A DNA stretch of 64,000 nt from Streptomyces avermitilis MA-4680 = NBRC 14893 (GCF_000009765.2 NC_003155.5:1-64000), one strand, 5' to 3'. Positions 54,282 through 62,912 are shown, counted from the first letter of the stretch. A program made the numbers and translations. The notes: generated from the letters alone by a model not told the origin.

Positions 54282-55330
54282 GCGCCTTCCCTGTCGGGAC
54301 GAAGTTCGAGAAGTGGGTCTACTCCCAAAACGGTGACTGGGTCGGCGGGTTCTGGCCGGGAACGTTGTGGATGGCCTGGCTGTACAGCAAGGACGAGCAA
54401 CTCCGCACACTGGCGCTCGAGTCGGCGAGGAAGCTCGCCCCCCGTCAGCACGACACCAGCACGCACGATCTCGGTTTCCTGTTCTCTCCGTCGTGGGTCA
54501 CCGCATGGCGCCTGACAGGTGACGACGTCTGGCGGACCGGTGCCGTACAGGCGGCGGACTCGCTGATCCAGCGGTACAACCCGCGCGGCCGCTTCCTCCG
54601 GGCGTGGGGCGCACTGAACGATCCGAACAACGCAGGGCGCGTCATCATCGACACGATGATGAATCTCGACCTGCTGGCATTCGCCAGCCGGCAGACCGGC
54701 GACGCGAAGTACCTCGACATCGCGGTGGAGCATGCGAAGACCGCCCAGCGGGTGTTCCCGCGGCCGGACGGATCGACACCCCACGTCTTCGACTTCGATC
54801 CGGCCACCGGCGCCCCGGTCGGCCCGGGCACCGTGCAGGGCTACAGCCCCACCTCGTGCTGGGCGCGCGGACAGGCATGGGGCGTGTACGGGTTCACCAC
54901 GATCTACCGCCGGAGCGGGGAGCGCCCATTCCTGGCCACCGCGTGCAAACTCGCCGACTACGCGATAGGAGCGCTCGGCGCGGACTACGTGCCCGTATGG
55001 GACTACCGCGCGCCGCAGCAGCCCAACGACATCAAGGACGCATCGGCCGGCGCGATCATGGCATGCGGGCTGCTCGACCTGTCCGCCGCGACGGGCAGGC
55101 AGCAGTACCGCACGGTGGCACTGCGGCTGCTGAGCGCACTGTCGCAGACCTGCCTGACGGACAAGTCCGCCCGCGCGCAAGCGGTGGTGGCCCGCTGCAC
55201 CCGCAACCGGCCGGCCGAGGACGGGATCGAGATCTCGCTCCCCTACGCCGACTACTACCTGCTGGAAGGCATCTTGCGCGTCCTGCAGCCCCAAGATGTC
55301 GACCGGGCGATCGACCTGTCTGCTCCCTGA
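54104..55330 (+). CDS. Tat-exported GH88-type unsaturated glucuronyl hydrolase
   Basis: A 408-aa protein from GTG 54104 with GAGAGAGG upstream. The N terminus SISRRAVLATAAGTAAAYAS is a twin-arginine signal. The mature part is an (alpha/alpha)6-barrel of the GH88/GH105 type: GDWVGGFWPGTLWMAWLYSK, HDLGFLFSPSWVTAWRLTGD, IIDTMMNLDLLAFAS and WARGQAWGVYGFTTIYRRSG, with WDYRAP and DASAGAIMACGLLDL. The catalytic Asp are expected in TMMNLDLL-type and HDLGF positions. It acts on unsaturated uronyl disaccharides from glycosaminoglycans or pectin-like polymers, outside the cell. Confidence 0.85.
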   Translation: MSISRRAVLATAAGTAAAYASSPQSAQALAEQVPAATVRTLRAAADYAVEKIRAVAPGVSAFPVGTKFEKWVYSQNGDWVGGFWPGTLWMAWLYSKDEQLRTLALESARKLAPRQHDTSTHDLGFLFSPSWVTAWRLTGDDVWRTGAVQAADSLIQRYNPRGRFLRAWGALNDPNNAGRVIIDTMMNLDLLAFASRQTGDAKYLDIAVEHAKTAQRVFPRPDGSTPHVFDFDPATGAPVGPGTVQGYSPTSCWARGQAWGVYGFTTIYRRSGERPFLATACKLADYAIGALGADYVPVWDYRAPQQPNDIKDASAGAIMACGLLDLSAATGRQQYRTVALRLLSALSQTCLTDKSARAQAVVARCTRNRPAEDGIEISLPYADYYLLEGILRVLQPQDVDRAIDLSAP

Positions 55331-55677
55331 CCGGTCGTCGCGCAATGGTGGATGGCCCTGGCGGGGCAGTGGGGCCTCGAGTCTCAGCGGCAGCCTCGCG
55401 CGGGCGGGAGTCGAGGCCACCGGTGCAGGGACGTCTGCCGGCCGTGCCGGGTGTCAATGACGTTGCTGCCGCACTCCGGCGATTTTCTTTAACCGCCCGC
55501 TGGCCGGCGACCTCACCCTTGGCTGCGACGTGCTGGCCGTCACCGGCGACTGCGACCAGACTCCCGGCCATCTGCGCCGCCGGACCCGGCACCTCCTCCG
55601 AGCAGGCCCGCCGCCTGCTCGCCGACTGGACCGGCGAACCGGCCGGCCGGGAGGCGATGACGCCCGGCGCACTGCTG
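55331..55677. other. debris left of the IS5 element
   Basis: About 350 bp. A + strand frame ends PGTSSEQARRLLADWTGEPA GREAMTPGALL-like before the IS5 end at 55681; it looks like the tail of a lost gene. No family is recognised. Confidence 0.35.
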
Positions 55678-55686
55678 TAACTGGTC

Positions 55687-56471
55687 CTAACAAAGCCGCT
55701 GTACGTGGCGGTGGGTGATCAGGCAGACGGCGAGTCCGAGGAATGCTTCGTGGATGTCGGCGCGTCGTTCCCAGCGGATGCGAAGGCGCCGGAAGCCGTG
55801 GAGCCAGGCGATCGTGCGCTCGACGACGTAGCGGAAGATGCCCAGGCCGGTGCCGTGAGGCTCGCCTCGCTTCGCGATCACGGGGCGGATCCCGCGGGCC
55901 CGGAGCAGGCGGCGGTATTTGTCGTGGTCGTAGCCGCGGTCGGCCAGCAGCGCATCGGGGCGTCGGCGAGGTCTGCCGACCCGGCCCGCGATGGCCGGGA
56001 TCTTGTCGAGCAGGGGCAGAAGTTGGGTGACGTCATTGCGGTTTCCGCCGGTCAGCGACACCGCGAGCGGGATGCCCTGGCCGTCGGTGATGACGTGGTG
56101 CTTGCTGCCCGGACGTGCGCGGTCGACCGGGCTGGGTCCGCTTTTGGGCCCCGCCGGGCAGCCCTGACGTGGGAGGAGTCGATCACCGCCCGGGACCAGT
56201 CCAGCTTGTCCTTCGATCGCAGTTTCTCCAGCAGCAGCACATGCAACCGGTTCCAGACGCCGGCCTCGTTCCAGGCCGCCAGACGGCGCCAACAGGTCAT
56301 ACCCGAACCGAAGCCCAGCTCCTGGGGCAGGTACTCCCACTGGATCCCCGTGTGCAGGACGAAGAGGATCCCGCACAGCGCCTGCCGGTCAGGCACTCGA
56401 GGTCTGCCCTCGACCAGCTTCGGCGCAGGCTTGGGCAGCAACGGCTCGACGAGCGACCACAGTTCATCGGG
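55687..56471 (-). pseudogene. IS5-family transposase in two frames, 5' end interrupted
   Basis: Frame one: DELWSLVEPLLPKPAPKLVE, DRQALCGILFVLHTGIQWEY and DWSRAVIDSSHVRAARRGPK (first catalytic Asp). Frame two continues GSKHHVITDGQGIPLAVSLT, LLADRGYDHDKYRRLLR (second Asp) and VERTIAWLHGFRRLRIRW (Glu), ending in QRLC. IS5 elements of this group normally express the two frames by programmed frameshifting, so that alone is not a defect. The start codon region is lost: an in-frame TAA precedes DELWSL at the TnpB insertion point. Confidence 0.78.
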
Positions 56472-56475
56472 TTAC

Positions 56476-57844
56476 CTCCGAGGAGACCCCGGCCTTCAGG
56501 CCGGGGAGGAATCGGACTCCTGCGGAGCAGGGCAGGGAAAGGCGATTCGCCTCCAGGGCGAATCGGCGCCCGCCACGACGCATCGCAGGCTCACAAACTG
56601 ATGGCCTATCATGTGAGTTATGGCCACTCGCGTGAAGCGGGCGTTCAAGTACCGCTTCTGTCCGACCGATGCGCAGGCAGCGGAGCTGTCGCGCACGTTC
56701 GGGTGCGTGCGGAAGGTCTACAACCTGGCGCTCGCCGCCCGTACCGAGGCGTGGGCGCGGCAGGAGCGGGTCACCTACAACCAGACCTCCGCGATGCTGA
56801 CCGTGTGGAAGAAGACCGAGGAACTGGCGTTCCTCAGCGAGGTGTCGTCGGTTCCGTTGCAGCAGGCGCTGCGGCACCTGCAAGGGGCGTTCGCGAACTT
56901 CTTCGCCAAGCGTGCCAAGTACCCGCGGTTCAAGTCGAAGCGGAAGTCCCGCGCCTCGGCGGAGTACACCAGCTCGGCGTTCACGTTCCGCGGCGGCCGG
57001 TTGAAGCTGGCGAAGATGGCCGGGCCGCTGGACATCGTCTGGTCCCGCCCCCTGCCCGAGGGCAGTGTGCCGACGACCGTGACCGTGTCCCGGGACGCGG
57101 CCGGCCGCTGGTTCGTGTCGATGCTGTGCGACGACCCGACGGTGAAGCCGCTCGCGGCCACGGATGCGGCGGTGGGGATCGACGTCGGCCTGGACCACCT
57201 GCTGACCCTGTCGACCGGTGAGAAGATCGCCAACCCCCGGCACGAACGCCGCGACCGCGCCCGCCTCGCCAGGGCACAGCGCACCTGTGCCCGCAAGGAG
57301 AAGGGCTCCGCGAACCGGGAGAAGGCGCGCCGCAAGTCCGCCAGGATCCACGCCCGGATCACCGACCGCCGCAGGGACGGCCTGCACAAACTGACCACTC
57401 GACTCGTGCGCGAAAACCAAACGCTCGTGATCGAGGACCTGACCGTGCGCAACATGGTCAAAAACCACCGGCTCGCCCGCGCCATCAGCGACGCGGCATG
57501 GAGCGAGTTCCGGAGCATGCTGGAGTACAAGGCTCAGTGGTACGGGCGGGACGTGGTGGTCGTGGACCGCTTCTTCCCCTCGTCCAAGCTGTGCTCCCAC
57601 TGCGGCACCCTGCAGGGCAAGATGCCGCTGCATGTCCGTACCTGGACGTGCGACTGCCAAACGGTCCACGACCGGGACGTGAACGCGGCGAAGAACCTTC
57701 TGGCCGCCGGGCTGGCGGTGACAGTCTGTGGAGCTGGTGTCAGACCTCAACGGAGAACTCCGGGCGGGCAGTCGGCGACGAAGCAGAAAACCCCACGGCG
57801 CGAGCCGTAGGATTCCCCCTCGTTTACGAGGGGGAGGAAGTCAA
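56476..57844. mobile_element. IS200/IS605-type element carrying tnpB only
   Basis: The left flank TTAC (56472-56475) is the target tetranucleotide used by IS608-type elements, followed by a perfect hairpin CCCCGGCC-TTCA-GGCCGGGG at 56487-56506. The right end has hairpin CCCCCTCG-TTTA-CGAGGGGG at 57815-57834 and terminates in TCAA (57841-57844), the matching right cleavage site. No target duplication is expected or seen. No tnpA (Y1 transposase) is present, so mobility would need one in trans. Confidence 0.72.
56620..57810 (+). CDS. tnpB: TnpB, RNA-guided nuclease of IS200/IS605 element
   Basis: A 396-aa intact TnpB. N-terminal KRAFKYRFCPTDAQAAELSR and FGCVRKVYNLAL. RuvC-like motifs: D188 in VGIDVGLDHLL, E272 in LVIEDLTVRN, D353 in VHDRDVNAAKNLLAAG. 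Zinc ribbon C325/C328 (CSHCG) and C344/C346 (TWTCDC). All catalytic residues expected for an omega-RNA-guided DNA nuclease ancestral to Cas12 are present. It is the only gene in its element. The omega RNA is expected to overlap its 3' end and run to the right end at 57844. Confidence 0.88.
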   Translation: MATRVKRAFKYRFCPTDAQAAELSRTFGCVRKVYNLALAARTEAWARQERVTYNQTSAMLTVWKKTEELAFLSEVSSVPLQQALRHLQGAFANFFAKRAKYPRFKSKRKSRASAEYTSSAFTFRGGRLKLAKMAGPLDIVWSRPLPEGSVPTTVTVSRDAAGRWFVSMLCDDPTVKPLAATDAAVGIDVGLDHLLTLSTGEKIANPRHERRDRARLARAQRTCARKEKGSANREKARRKSARIHARITDRRRDGLHKLTTRLVRENQTLVIEDLTVRNMVKNHRLARAISDAAWSEFRSMLEYKAQWYGRDVVVVDRFFPSSKLCSHCGTLQGKMPLHVRTWTCDCQTVHDRDVNAAKNLLAAGLAVTVCGAGVRPQRRTPGGQSATKQKTPRREP

Positions 57845-57864
57845 CGGAAACGATCCAAGGCCGC
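57700..57864 (+). ncRNA. predicted omega RNA scaffold plus guide
   Basis: Inferred from TnpB biology: the omega RNA covers the tnpB 3' end and the right end of the element. Here the right end contains the hairpin at 57815-57834 and AGGAAGTCAA. The guide would be the adjacent flanking DNA, starting CGGAAACGATCCAAGGCCGC at 57845-57864. The 5' limit is a guess. Confidence 0.5.
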
Positions 57865-58008
57865 GACTGACGTTTCCCCACAACCAGACCAACGAACAGG
57901 CAAGCCAACAGTCACATGATGACAGCTTTTGTTAGAGCCAGTAAGGCACCAACCGCATGATCAAGCTGACCGTCCGCACGGCCCACGGCTTCCGCAACCC
58001 CGCCAACC

Positions 58009-58085
58009 AGCGCCTACGTACACGCTGCGTCACCACCCGCCGAGCCCGCGGACACCTCCGCACCGCTCGACCTTGAAGACCCCCC
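58009..58085. repeat. 75-bp direct repeat, copy 1
   Basis: CAGCGCCTACGTACACGCTG and the following 55 bp recur at about 58824-58898 with roughly 90% identity (shared blocks CGTCACCACCCGCCGAGCCC and TTGAAGACC). The two copies bracket the HIT-like gene at 58168-58794. Confidence 0.7.
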
Positions 58086-58167
58086 TTACGGATCGTGACA
58101 GGACGTCAGCGGTCCGGCGCAACGCACTGCTCAACTTCGGAGACTCTCAGGATTGTGCTCCGGCGGA

Positions 58168-58794
58168 TCAGGCGTGCGGCAGTTCGCTGACGGCCGGGCG
58201 ACGGCCTCCGTAGGAGGCGACCAACGCGTCTGCCACGATCGCCGCGTCTGCCTCGGCCGCGTCCGCCGGGTACTCCGGCAACAGGTCGTCCCAGATGACC
58301 ATCCACGACCCGTACAGTTGGGCTTGCCCCTCGGGACGGGCGAAGAACCAGATGTGCAGATGGGCGCCACCGTCTCCGATGCGGTAGACGTGGGCCCGAG
58401 AGATGTGCGGCAGTGCTTGCACATGGCGGGCGATGTGGGTGGTGAGCACCCCCAGTTCGGCGGCCAGTTCGTCGGGCAGGTCCGCCAGGTCGAAGTGATC
58501 GCGTGGATGCAGCATCAGCACCAGCGGCACGCCGACTCCCGTGATCCGGGTGAGCCGCCAACGGTCGTCGAGCCAGATCCCTTCGTCCCGGCTGCGGCAC
58601 GCGTTGCAGTCCAAGGGGTCCTCGCCGTGCCGCGCCGGTTCGGGTAGAACCGGCGGGCGCAGCGGCGCGACGCGCAGGCCGTCCGCCTCGAACGGACTGA
58701 TGTCCCACCCCGTCATACGGGCTAGCGGGAGCCGTCGCTCACCATCCGCAGCGGTACGTGCGTGGGCGTAGAACTCGTCAGGTCGCAGGGCCAT
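58168..58794 (-). CDS. HIT-superfamily-like protein
   Basis: A 208-aa protein from ATG 58794. A CxxC-type pair (DPLDCNACRSRDE) precedes a HIT-like core: RLTRITGVGVPLVLMLHPRD ... HISRAHVYRIGDGGAHLHIW FFARPEGQ, where AHLHIWF supplies the His-x-His motif. The third His of the triad is not obvious. Probably a nucleotide-binding hydrolase or transferase. It is bracketed by 75-bp direct repeats. Confidence 0.65.
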   Translation of the reverse strand: MALRPDEFYAHARTAADGERRLPLARMTGWDISPFEADGLRVAPLRPPVLPEPARHGEDPLDCNACRSRDEGIWLDDRWRLTRITGVGVPLVLMLHPRDHFDLADLPDELAAELGVLTTHIARHVQALPHISRAHVYRIGDGGAHLHIWFFARPEGQAQLYGSWMVIWDDLLPEYPADAAEADAAIVADALVASYGGRRPAVSELPHA

Positions 58795-58823
58795 GGGCCG
58801 AAGACTACTGTTGTTCGACGGCA

Positions 58824-58898
58824 ATCAGCGCCTACGCATACGCTGCGTCACCACCCGCCGAGCCCGCGGAAACCTTCGCACCGCTCAACTTTGAAGAC
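58824..58898. repeat. 75-bp direct repeat, copy 2
   Basis: Second copy of the 58009-58085 repeat. It begins just upstream of the HIT-like gene's start and runs to the truncated 5' end of the HIT pseudogene, suggesting that recombination here removed the pseudogene's start. Confidence 0.7.
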
Positions 58899-59212
58899 CG
58901 CTCAACGGGCGGACACCAGTGGAGTGGTGGTGGAGACGGACAGGGTGCTGGCGTTCCACCACACCCGGCCGTCGTATTCCGTTCACATCGTGGTGGTTCC
59001 CAAGGGACCATGCGCCGTCGCTGATCGACTTCGGGGCCGGCGGTGAGGAGCTGCTCGCAGAAGTCATCCGGGTGGTGCGCACGGTGGCCGCCCAGGTGGA
59101 GCAGCAGCACGGCGCGTGCTCGGTGATGACGAATCTGGGGCTGTATCGGGAGTCCAAGCACCAGCACTGGCACGTCGTCCACCGCGGCGAACCCAGGACG
59201 GAGGTCCCGTAG
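58896..59212 (+). pseudogene. HIT-family protein, 5'-truncated and frameshifted
   Basis: VVVETDRVLAFHHTRPSYSV HIVVVPK is followed, after loss of one base near 59007, by DHAPSLIDFGAGGEELLAEV and GLYRESKHQHWHVVHRGEP, where HQHWHVVH is the histidine triad. The Cys-containing N terminus (normally CxFC) is missing at the repeat junction. A classic HIT hydrolase that is now inactive as written. Confidence 0.65.
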
Positions 59213-59259
59213 AAGTACGGGGCTCCTGCCGTCGGGGTACGGCGGCCGGCCCGGCCGGC

Positions 59260-61488
59260 TCAGTCTTTGTCCTTCGGGGGCAGCCCCGCCACGGCCTCGG
59301 CCGTGGCCTCGGTGATGCGGTCCAGGTCGAGGGTCAGTCCCTGCAGCCATGCCTCGGCGTCGTAGTAGACCGGCGGAGGCGGAGCGGCGTGCGGCCGGGT
59401 GTCCTCGGCTCTGCGGGGGCCGGGGCGGCCGGACGGTGCCGGCGGCGGGCGGGTGCCGGCGAGGAGGGTGGCGACCAGCTCGTACTGCCCGGCCAGTTCG
59501 GCACCGTCCCTGGCCAGTTCCGCCCGGTATGCGGGAGCGGGCCACCGGGACGCGGCCGGGTCCCCGGGCTCCAGCAGGCGCCTGGAACCGCGCAGGGCGT
59601 GATGCCCGGCCATCAGCGTCGCCTGCCAGTCCGCCACCGGTGTGCCGGCCCGGCGCGGCTCGCTCTGGTACTGCGCGAAGGACGACTCCGCCAGCGTCAG
59701 GGCGTGCTGCAGCGAGGGCCGGCCGCGCTGTGCCTGCGCATGGCCCTGGGTGAGGAACGACGTGGTCGAGGTGACAGTGGAGGCGATGGCGCCCAGCAGC
59801 GCGGCGATGTCTCGGCGCAGTTCCTCCTGGGCGCCCCGGGGCCAGGCGAGCAGCCCGATCACCAGGCCGATCACGCTGCCGGTGAGAACGTCGAGGAAGC
59901 GGAACTCGGCCAGATGCCAGGTGGCCGGCGCGAGCTGGGCGAAGACGGTGGACACGACCAGGGTGAACATTCCCTGCGCCCAGCCCACGCCCCGTGTCGG
60001 CCCGATCCAGAACGTGGCCAGCATGATCACCGGCAGTGCCACGGCGTAGGCCGTGTTGTTCCCTTTGACGAACACCAGCAGGGCGGCGGCGGCCAGCGCG
60101 CCCAGCAGCGTACCGATGAGGGCCTGGCGTACGATCGCGCCCGTCTGCGCGGCCGTGGTGCGGATCAGGGTGAGAGCGGCCAGCATGGCCCAGAATCCGT
60201 GCGGCAGGGAGTCGACGCCGGCCACGGTACGGGCGGCCGCCAGGGCCAGGCTGATGCGCACCGCGTTCTGGAAGTACACCGAGCGGGGGCTCAGGTGTCC
60301 CACCAGACGGTGCGCCCACAGGCGGATCGTGCTGTGTCCCGCGTACCAGAAGCTGCCGTCCTGTGTCTCGGTGGGCCCGGGGCGTCGCCCCAGGGCGAGA
60401 TCGGCGGCGGTCGCCAGTGTCACCGCGGCGTAGGCGGCTTCCATGAGCATCGCCTGACGGTGCATCACTGTGCTGGTGGTCTCAGGTGTCGCGCTGTCTG
60501 CCGGCACGGTGCGCAGACGCCGGTAGGCGGCCAGGGCGTCCGGCAGCCGTCCCGGGCCGGCCGGCCGGCCGGTGCGCAGCGCGGCGGCGGTCCGCCGGGC
60601 CGACGACGCGACCTCGAGCAGGAGTGCGAGGGTGTGGGGGTGCGGGCCCCCACGGCCCGGCCGCGGGACCTCCTGCAGCCGGGCCAGAAGGACACGGGCG
60701 GCCATGCCGGTGTGGGCGAGCGCCCGTTCCCGCGGTCCCGGTCCGGCCGGGCGCTGCGACTCCGGTACGTGGAAGGGGCGCAGCGCTTCGCCGGCCGACC
60801 GTGCCGCGCTGCGGGTTTCGTCCGAAAGGGTCCAGGGCGGGTGGGTCAGTTCGCTCGCGCAGCGTGCCGCGGTGATGGCCGCGTTTGCCGACCGGGTCCG
60901 GTAGGAGGTGGTGGGCGGGTCGGGCAGCAGCAGGCTCTCGGCGAGCACGAGCAGCAGGATGCCGAGCGTGGCGCCGCCCAGGCGTTCGCCCAGTGTCTGC
61001 GGCGCGTACGGGGGGAAGCAGGGCAGGATGTAGAGCAGTTGCAGGCCCGGGGCCGCACCGGCCAGGCGTGGACCGGCCGCCGCCGCGAACGCCAGAAGGA
61101 AGCCGATCACCAGCATCCCCGCCACCGCGGCCCAGGTGTGTACCGCGAGCAGGGTCCCGGCTGTCACGAGGATCCAGCCGGCCGGGAGCACCCGGATGAC
61201 GACGGCCGCGCGCTGGCGCCCGGTGCCGGGGATGCGGGAGAGGCCGGCCATCGCCACCGCCGCGAAGAGGGCGTACGTGGCGGTGACGGGCTCGTGCAGG
61301 CCGTAGAGGCCGGTGTAGAAGGCGGCGACGGATGCGGCTGTCACCCGGACGGCGCGCCTGCCTGCGCAGGCCGAGGCGCCGGTGCCGTGCCGCAGTTTTG
61401 TGGCGGTCCGGCGCAGTGCCGGGGCGGGGCGCGGACGTGCCCGGGCGGTGGTACTGCCGCTGTCCGCCTCAGGGCCCATGGCCGGCAC
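59260..61488 (-). CDS. FUSC-family membrane transporter
   Basis: A 742-aa membrane protein. Two membrane blocks: about 50-190 (VTAASVAAFYTGLYGL, VLPAGWILVTAGTLLAVHTW, GMLVIGFLLAFAAAAGPRLA) and about 430-560 (NAVRISLALAAARTV, HGFWAMLAALTLIRTTAAQT, LIGTLLGALAAAALLVF, LDVLTGSVIGLVIGLLAWPR), separated and followed by helical cytoplasmic regions. This is the fusaric-acid-resistance/aromatic-acid exporter (FUSC) layout. The gene stands alone, with an octanucleotide repeat just upstream. The substrate is unknown. Confidence 0.85.
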   Translation of the reverse strand: MPAMGPEADSGSTTARARPRPAPALRRTATKLRHGTGASACAGRRAVRVTAASVAAFYTGLYGLHEPVTATYALFAAVAMAGLSRIPGTGRQRAAVVIRVLPAGWILVTAGTLLAVHTWAAVAGMLVIGFLLAFAAAAGPRLAGAAPGLQLLYILPCFPPYAPQTLGERLGGATLGILLLVLAESLLLPDPPTTSYRTRSANAAITAARCASELTHPPWTLSDETRSAARSAGEALRPFHVPESQRPAGPGPRERALAHTGMAARVLLARLQEVPRPGRGGPHPHTLALLLEVASSARRTAAALRTGRPAGPGRLPDALAAYRRLRTVPADSATPETTSTVMHRQAMLMEAAYAAVTLATAADLALGRRPGPTETQDGSFWYAGHSTIRLWAHRLVGHLSPRSVYFQNAVRISLALAAARTVAGVDSLPHGFWAMLAALTLIRTTAAQTGAIVRQALIGTLLGALAAAALLVFVKGNNTAYAVALPVIMLATFWIGPTRGVGWAQGMFTLVVSTVFAQLAPATWHLAEFRFLDVLTGSVIGLVIGLLAWPRGAQEELRRDIAALLGAIASTVTSTTSFLTQGHAQAQRGRPSLQHALTLAESSFAQYQSEPRRAGTPVADWQATLMAGHHALRGSRRLLEPGDPAASRWPAPAYRAELARDGAELAGQYELVATLLAGTRPPPAPSGRPGPRRAEDTRPHAAPPPPVYYDAEAWLQGLTLDLDRITEATAEAVAGLPPKDKD

Positions 61489-61567
61489 CCCTGCCCGCTC
61501 GTCGTTCCTCCAGGATCACATCCGCTCCGAACCGCCGCACGGCCTTGGCGGTACTCCCCTTGTCCGC

Positions 61568-61620
61568 GGTGCCGCGGTGCCGCGGTGCCGCTGTGCCGCG
61601 GTGCCGCTGTGCCGCTGTGC
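61568..61620. repeat. octanucleotide tandem repeat, ~6.6 copies
   Basis: Units GGTGCCGC or TGTGCCGC repeat without interruption from 61568. Eight is not a multiple of three. It lies 80 bp upstream of the FUSC gene start and could alter promoter spacing. Confidence 0.85.
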
Positions 61621-61851
61621 TGACCACGGCCGGGGCCTGCCCAAAGGGCAAGGCCCTGTCCGATGCCACCCGTTACGGTGCCGGCGAGAGCGGCGAGGAG
61701 GAGCGGCGACGGCACCCGGGGGCCGGGAGGGCCCCGCCACAGGCAGGCCGGGCAGCTGTGACGGGCAGGGGCTGCGCTGCCCCGGGCGCTCTCGACGTTC
61801 TGCGGGCCGGGCCGGGCTGGTCCGTCCGTCGTGATGCCGACCCGGCACAGC

Positions 61852-61888
61852 GAGAAGCCCCGCCCTTCAGGACGGGGAGGGAGTCACC
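61852..61888 (+). repeat. solitary IS605/omega-RNA-like right end
   Basis: AGCCCCGCCCTTCAGGACGGGG hairpin (about 61857-61877) followed by AGGGAGTCAC. Stem, TTCA-type loop and the GGxAGTCA end resemble both ends of the intact TnpB element at 56476-57844. No tnpB is nearby, so it would be a solo remnant. Confidence 0.5.
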
Positions 61889-61957
61889 GCGTCTGTTCGG
61901 GTGAGGTGCCGGGCACAGGGAGGTCCTCGCGGCGCGGGCGCGGGAAGGATTTGGTCC

Positions 61958-62179
61958 ATGCAGACCGATCCAGCAGAAACCGTGGAGCGCTTCCTTCATG
62001 CGCTGAGCCCGGCGAGCCGGGAAGTTGTCCGGCAGTTGCCGCGCGACCAGCAGGAGATGATGGCCGCGTCGTGGGAGCGTCATCTCCGAGATGACACCAG
62101 TCTGCTGACGCTCAGCGAGCTCGACCCGGCCTCCGCCGAGCACCGGGCGGCCGAAGACGTCGTGCAGGACCTCCTCTGA
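61958..62179 (+). CDS. small conserved hypothetical protein
   Basis: A 73-aa acidic helical protein (TDPAETVERFLHALSPASRE, LTLSELDPASAEHRAAEDVV QDLL). ATG 61958 has GGGAAGGA upstream. No family recognised. It converges on the GNAT gene. Confidence 0.6.
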   Translation: MQTDPAETVERFLHALSPASREVVRQLPRDQQEMMAASWERHLRDDTSLLTLSELDPASAEHRAAEDVVQDLL

Positions 62180-62241
62180 GGCGCTGCCCGGTGTGCTCCT
62201 TGCGGCAGTCACCTTGGGCGGCCTCACCACCCCCGGCAGGG

Positions 62242-62787
62242 TCAGACCGCGGGGTCCAGGCTCAGGCGCATGCGAACGTAGTTCCCGTTGCCTGGACCGG
62301 GCCGGTGGTGTCCGTCCGGCTTCCATCCGTGCCGGGCGTAGAAGGCTTGGGCTCGGCTGTTGCGCTCCCATGCTTCCAGTACGCCTGTGACCAGTGACGC
62401 ATCGCGAAGGACCCGCACGAATTCCGCGTGCAGGGCGCTGCCGGTACCTTGTCCCCAGATGCCCGGGCGGACGTGAATCTGGTAGAGCTGTCGGGCAGTT
62501 GCGGCATCGATGTCAGCTTCGTGGGGAGGGCCCATCGACAAGATGCCCACCAACTCACCTTCTCGGTCCGCACACATGACAGTGCGGTCGCTGGAGTGGA
62601 CGGCCCGCCTCCAGCTCTCCCGCCGGCTGGAGTGCCCGCCGGGGGAGGCGAGCTCCACGTCTGGCACTCCGCCTGCCTGGTAGTACGCCGTGCGAGCCAG
62701 CGTATGCAGGTCAGTAATGCTGTCCAGGTCGCCGGGACTCGCAGTCCGCACGAACGTCCGAGAAGTCGTCACGGTCAGGTGACGCAC
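62242..62787 (-). CDS. GNAT-family N-acetyltransferase
   Basis: A 181-aa GNAT protein: VRTASPGDLDSITDLHTLAR (motif C region), LVGILSMGPP, LYQIHVRPGIWGQGTGSALH (motif A, acetyl-CoA pyrophosphate loop GQGTG) and GVLEAWERNSRAQAFYARHG WK (motif B). Transfers acetyl from acetyl-CoA to an unknown amine; could be protein, antibiotic or metabolite. Length is normal for a single GNAT domain. Confidence 0.85.
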   Translation of the reverse strand: MRHLTVTTSRTFVRTASPGDLDSITDLHTLARTAYYQAGGVPDVELASPGGHSSRRESWRRAVHSSDRTVMCADREGELVGILSMGPPHEADIDAATARQLYQIHVRPGIWGQGTGSALHAEFVRVLRDASLVTGVLEAWERNSRAQAFYARHGWKPDGHHRPGPGNGNYVRMRLSLDPAV

Positions 62788-62912
62788 TCATCTCGCTTCC
62801 TGGTTCCCCCTCAGATGCCGGGATCAGAAAGCAGGTGCTGAAGGGCGGGCAGGCATGCCCCGTGACCGGGGCTGGAGGGGATCCGCGGGGACCTGCACCG
62901 GCGGCGCAACGC

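Larger units (their letters stand above)
55681..57941. mobile_element. IS5-family element interrupted by a TnpB element
   Basis: Ends CTGGTCCTAACAAAGC at 55681 and, inverted, GCTTTTGTTAGAGCCAG at 57925-57941, about 14 of 17 matching. TAA flanks both ends (55678-55680 and 57942-57944), consistent with a target duplication. The leftward transposase occupies 55687-56471. The 1.37-kb IS605-type element at 56476-57844 is inserted near its 5' end. Without that insert the IS5 element would be about 0.89 kb, the normal size. Confidence 0.75.

Noticed and set aside
55681..57941. Composite transposon
   Set aside because: The two IS types are nested, not flanking: IS5 ends and its TAA flank lie outside, the TnpB element interrupts its transposase.
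59116..61623. An 835-codon open frame on the + strand
   Set aside because: Antisense shadow of the FUSC gene with Gly/Arg-rich composition, no domain and no start context.
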